Source of the DNA: JAGPDF01 sp052035735
Lineage (GTDB): Bacteria > Acidobacteriota > Thermoanaerobaculia > Multivoradales > JAGPDF01
DNA: 64,000 nt
NCBI GenBank assembly: GCA_052035735.1
Contig: JBPOHI010000086.1
Coordinates: forward strand, 1 to 64,000
Direction: 5' to 3'
Position 1 is the stretch's first letter, and the number at the start of each line of letters is the position of its first letter. Below, piece by piece: positions 61,195-64,000 of this stretch. The notes under the pieces were generated by a model. That model had not been told where the DNA came from. It saw only the letters and a list, made by a program, of their open reading frames with translations, and did not search any database. The position numbers and the translations under genes were made by a program.

Positions 61195-62766
61195 CTAGGG
61201 GATCGCGGCACTCCAGCGGTAGGCCGTTGCGGCCTCGAACCCGTCGCGGAAGAGGCCGTTGCAAGAGGGTTCTGGCAGAGCCTCCACCGCGCCGATGTCA
61301 CAGCCGGCTCCTTGCGGCCGGGCGACCTGACGCTGATCGATCCCGAACTGGGGCAGCACGCAGCTACCCAGGTCTTCGGCCAGGCTCCCGGGAGGGAGGA
61401 CGTGCGTCCGGGTGACCTCCTGGCCGGGCGAGAGAGCGCAGTGGAAAGCGAGCGGTGGCAGCGTCACCGTCGTGTTCGGCCGGTTCCCCGAGGTCGTCGC
61501 AGTGCCGCAGCTGGCGTCCGGCCAGAGGCTGAACTGCAACAGGTTCGGCGCCTGATCGAAATGACAGCTGTCGGACCCGGTACTGGCGCTGTTGCCGCTG
61601 AACAGCACGTTCTTGATCTCCGTCGAACTGCCGCCGGTCCCGCCGGACCATAGCCCACCCCCGAGCGTCGCCAGGTTGCCGGCCACCGTGACGTGCGTCA
61701 AGCGGAGATCGCCGTCGCTCGAAATGCCCCCGCCGACTCCGCCGGTCGCGATGTTGGCCGAAATCGTCGCATTCGACACCACCAGGGCGCCCGCGCTGTC
61801 GATCCCTCCTCCCTGGACCGCGCGGTTGCCGGCGAGCGTGGTCGCGGTCGCCTCGAGCTCCGCGTCGGCCGCGACCCGCAGACCGCCGCCGACGCCTGCA
61901 ACGGCCTGGTTGTCGAAGAGCTCGGTCTCGGTGAGCGTTACCGAGCTGCCAAAGGCGGCGTTCAGGCCGCCGCCGGCGAACTCGCTCCGGTTGTCCGAGA
62001 TCCGGCTGCGCGAGACGGTCGCCGGGAAGAGGCCGCGCAACGAGAGACCGCCGCCGACCGTCGTATCGGACAGGTTCTCGGCGACGTTGTGGACGATCGA
62101 GCTGTCCTCGACATAGAGCTCGCCGGTCCAGAACTCGACCCCGCCGCCATCGCCGCCGGAGCGATTGCCTGCGATCTCGCTCCCCACGAGCTGCAGCAAT
62201 CCGCCGTTGAGGTTGATCCCGCCGCCGCCACCCGCGGCCTCGTTGCCGCTCACCGCCGAGGCGACCAGCGACAGCGTCGCGTTGGCCGCCGCGATGCCGC
62301 CCCCCCAGGCGCCGGAGAGGCTGTCGCGCACCGTCGATGCGTGCAGCGAGAGTCGGGTGTCCCCCACCGCCCCCGTGCCGTCGACGAAGATCGCGCCGCC
62401 CGGTCCAGCGCCCGAGAAGCCCCGGGTGAAGACGATCCCCTCCGCGAACACCACCGAGCCGGAGAGCACATGGAGAATCCTCGTGCCGAGCCCTCCGGAG
62501 AGCGTGATCCGGCCGCCGCCGTCGAGCGTCACCTCGCCGAACACGAGCTTCTCGCCAGCGACGAGGATGGTGTGCGGCGCCGGGCCGCAGGAGAAGGTCA
62601 GCGTGCCGCCTCCCGTCGTCACCGCGAGCAGCGCCGCGTCGAGCGCGGCTTCGGTGCACGACGCCGGAGTTCCGGCTCCGACGACTGCGTCGGCGGCGGC
62701 GAGGCGCGAGGCCCCGGCGACCAGTCCGAAGACGATCCACCATGCGGGAAGAGCGCGGTTGTGCAT
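61195..62766 (-). CDS. Secreted right-handed beta-helix protein with C-terminal DGFE motif
   Basis: 523 residues with a signal peptide (1-25, ending LAAADA). Most of the protein is a glycine-rich parallel beta-helix with short Asn/Gly repeats (VSGNEAAGGGGGINLNGG, IAGNRSGGDGGGVEFWTG, ISDNRSEFAGGGLNAAFG, LAGNRAVQGGGIDSAG). A Cys-containing C-terminal domain follows (HFDQAPNLLQFSLWPDASCG, then FGIDQRQVARPQGAGCDIGAVEA), as in choice-of-anchor beta-helix proteins. It ends CNGLFRDGFEAATAYRWSA. It is similar in plan to the protein at 31366-32889 but lacks the CSLREA motif. It is divergent from the sigma factor gene. Confidence 0.83.
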   Translation of the reverse strand: MHNRALPAWWIVFGLVAGASRLAAADAVVGAGTPASCTEAALDAALLAVTTGGGTLTFSCGPAPHTILVAGEKLVFGEVTLDGGGRITLSGGLGTRILHVLSGSVVFAEGIVFTRGFSGAGPGGAIFVDGTGAVGDTRLSLHASTVRDSLSGAWGGGIAAANATLSLVASAVSGNEAAGGGGGINLNGGLLQLVGSEIAGNRSGGDGGGVEFWTGELYVEDSSIVHNVAENLSDTTVGGGLSLRGLFPATVSRSRISDNRSEFAGGGLNAAFGSSVTLTETELFDNQAVAGVGGGLRVAADAELEATATTLAGNRAVQGGGIDSAGALVVSNATISANIATGGVGGGISSDGDLRLTHVTVAGNLATLGGGLWSGGTGGSSTEIKNVLFSGNSASTGSDSCHFDQAPNLLQFSLWPDASCGTATTSGNRPNTTVTLPPLAFHCALSPGQEVTRTHVLPPGSLAEDLGSCVLPQFGIDQRQVARPQGAGCDIGAVEALPEPSCNGLFRDGFEAATAYRWSAAIP

Positions 62767-62876
62767 GAACTTGTCTCCTCAGGAGCGCCGTGCGTGCTTC
62801 TTATCGAGCGCTCTCTCCAGTTCGGCGAACGGATCGCCGGCGCGAAAGCGGACAGGGGGTGCAGTAAGCTGCGGCA

Positions 62877-63452
62877 GTGTCCGCACCGGATTCGGCAGAC
62901 GACCTGACCAACCTGATCGAAGCCTGGCAAGAGGGCCCTGGCGTGCCGGTCGACGCTCTTTGGCAGGTGGCCTACGCCGAGCTCAAGAAGGTCGCCCGTG
63001 CGCGACTGCGCGGCAGCGGGCCGCACACCGTGCTCGACACCACGGCGTTGGTCAACGAGTCCTACCTCAAGCTCGCGCGGGTCGGCCGGCTCAGAGTCGA
63101 GAGCCGGGGGAAGTTCTTCGCCTATGCCTCGCGTGTGATGCGGTCGGTCATCATCGACCTGGTGCGCGAACGCCAGGCGGACCGCCGCGGCGGCGGAGTC
63201 TCCCCCGTCACGCTCGACACCGCCGCGATCGACGGCAGGAAGAGCGCCCTCGCTGCCGAACCGCTGCGCGTCGACGAGGCCCTCGTGGAGCTCGAAAGGG
63301 TCGAACCCAGGCTGGCGAGGGTGGTCGAGATGCGGTACTTCGCCGGACTCTCGGAGGTCGAGATCGCCGCCGCCCTGGGACTCACCGATCGCACCGTCCG
63401 GCGTGACTGGCAGAAGGCCAAGCTCCTCCTGCACTCGATGCTGCAGGGATGA
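62877..63452 (+). CDS. ECF-type RNA polymerase sigma factor (Sig-70 X6 / TIGR02999-like)
   Basis: 191 residues from a GTG. The sequence VDALWQVAYAELKKVARARLRGSG, the helix DTTALVNESYLKLARVGRLRVESRGKFFAYASRVMRSVIIDLVRERQADRRGGG (region 2) and the region 4 helix-turn-helix YFAGLSEVEIAAALGLTDRTVRRDWQKAKLLL place it in the ECF-like group frequent in Acidobacteria and Planctomycetes. Members are usually encoded beside protein kinases rather than classical anti-sigma factors. Its stop overlaps the start of the kinase gene (ATGA). Confidence 0.93.
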   Translation: MSAPDSADDLTNLIEAWQEGPGVPVDALWQVAYAELKKVARARLRGSGPHTVLDTTALVNESYLKLARVGRLRVESRGKFFAYASRVMRSVIIDLVRERQADRRGGGVSPVTLDTAAIDGRKSALAAEPLRVDEALVELERVEPRLARVVEMRYFAGLSEVEIAAALGLTDRTVRRDWQKAKLLLHSMLQG

Positions 63453-64000
63453 GCCGGCTGCCCTGCCCGCCCGGGCGCTGGCCGGCATTCTCGCAGCTGC
63501 TCGACCGGGCGCTCGATCGCCCGGAGGGGGAGCGCGCCGCCTGGCTCGCGGCACTCCCAGAGGGCGACCGCGACCTGCTGCCCGCGCTGCGCGCGGTGCT
63601 GTCCGCGGACGGCGGCGGAACCGCGCTCGCGTCCGACGCCCTGTCGGCCCTCGCCGAGCTCGGCGCGCTCGACGCCGGCGCTGCTGCGGCGGCGGGCTCG
63701 GAGCCGCGGTCCGCCGCCGATTCCGCCGATTCCGCCGATGCCGCCGATGCCGATGATGCGCCGACGCCCGGCCCGCGGCCAGGCGACCGGATCGGACCCT
63801 ACGCGCTCGAGCGCGAGCTCGGCAGAGGTGGCATGGGGGTCGTCTGGCTCGCCCAGCGGAGCGATGGCGCCTATGCGCGCCAGGTGGCGCTCAAGCTCCC
63901 GCACGCGCACCTCGCCGGCGGCGCGGCGCGCCGGCGATTTCACCGCGAACGCGACATCCTGGCGGCGCTCGATCACCCGAACATCGCCCAGTTCCTCGAC
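63449..64000 (+). CDS. Serine/threonine protein kinase (PknB type), truncated by window end
   Basis: 184 codons are visible, open to the right edge. The ATG overlaps the sigma-factor stop (ATGA, 63449-63452). An N-terminal helical region of about 85 residues (WPAFSQLLDRALDRPEGERAAWLAALPEGDRDLL) and an Asp/Ala/Ser linker precede the kinase domain. That domain begins RIGPYALERELGRGGMGVVWLAQRSDG (glycine loop), VALKLPHAH (catalytic lysine) and the helix C region HRERDILAALDHPNIAQFLD. The catalytic loop and any C-terminal sensor are beyond the window. Confidence 0.93.
   Translation, partial: MSRLPCPPGRWPAFSQLLDRALDRPEGERAAWLAALPEGDRDLLPALRAVLSADGGGTALASDALSALAELGALDAGAAAAAGSEPRSAADSADSADAADADDAPTPGPRPGDRIGPYALERELGRGGMGVVWLAQRSDGAYARQVALKLPHAHLAGGAARRRFHRERDILAALDHPNIAQFLD
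63716..63751 (+). repeat. 9-bp tandem repeat in the kinase linker
   Basis: Four in-frame units of GCCGAT(T/G)CC, encoding ADS, ADS, ADA, ADA, sit in the acidic linker between the N-terminal helices and the kinase domain. Slippage here would change linker length by three residues without a frameshift. Confidence 0.9.

Overview
The window is GC-rich, densely coded chromosomal DNA with no tRNA, rRNA, insertion sequence, phage gene or CRISPR array that I can see. Its gene content suggests a Gram-negative, outer-membrane-bearing member of the Acidobacteriota, perhaps Thermoanaerobaculia-like. The pointers are tandem GWxTD/VWFA-type secreted proteins, DUF1800-DUF1501 pairs, an ECF sigma factor translationally coupled to a Ser/Thr kinase, a beta-barrel porin, and secreted proteins ending in a shared DGFE motif. 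This placement is an inference from family distribution, not from a marker gene.

Left part (1-22,100): the frameshifted 3' end of ndk; mscL; a minus-strand ribosome/housekeeping operon rplU-rpmA-obgE-nadD-rsfS followed by an unusual sigma-54-type AAA+ protein and a creatininase-family protein; an alpha/beta hydrolase; a 59-residue CxxC protein; pfkA and a histidine kinase; hsp20 with a strong terminator; a dppABC-type transporter without ATPases coupled to queA; a LamG protein; larE-larB with a LOG-family gene; and the glycine cleavage genes gcvT-gcvH-gcvP.

Middle part (22,100-46,000): two consecutive DUF1800-DUF1501 modules, a CASTOR/POLLUX-like channel, a DUF937 protein, a CSLREA-type beta-helix protein, a SurA-N-like protein, a stand-alone nitrilase subunit next to nadE, rsmI, a subclass B3-like metallo-beta-lactamase fold protein, a cysteine desulfurase with mnmA, two paralogous GWxTD/VWFA proteins, maf and a small conserved protein.

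Right part (45,900-61,200) is a phosphate and polyphosphate homeostasis island. It holds a PhoB-like regulator, SixA, a CHAD protein, PPK1, a PHP-glycosyltransferase fusion, a DUF47 protein with a Pit transporter, a Ppx/GppA phosphatase with an HD domain, a PhoR-like kinase, an OprO/P-like porin and PhoU. No pstSCAB is present. Several intergenic regions carry 7-mer half-sites at 11-bp spacing that look like PHO boxes, so most of the island is probably one PhoB regulon. The window closes with a second beta-helix protein and a sigma factor/kinase pair cut by the right edge.

The two strongest candidates for something undescribed are the C-terminal motif [LI]FxDGFEx6W shared by four otherwise unrelated exported proteins, and the compact Pit-type, Pst-free Pho island with its CHAD, SixA and PHP-glycosyltransferase members.
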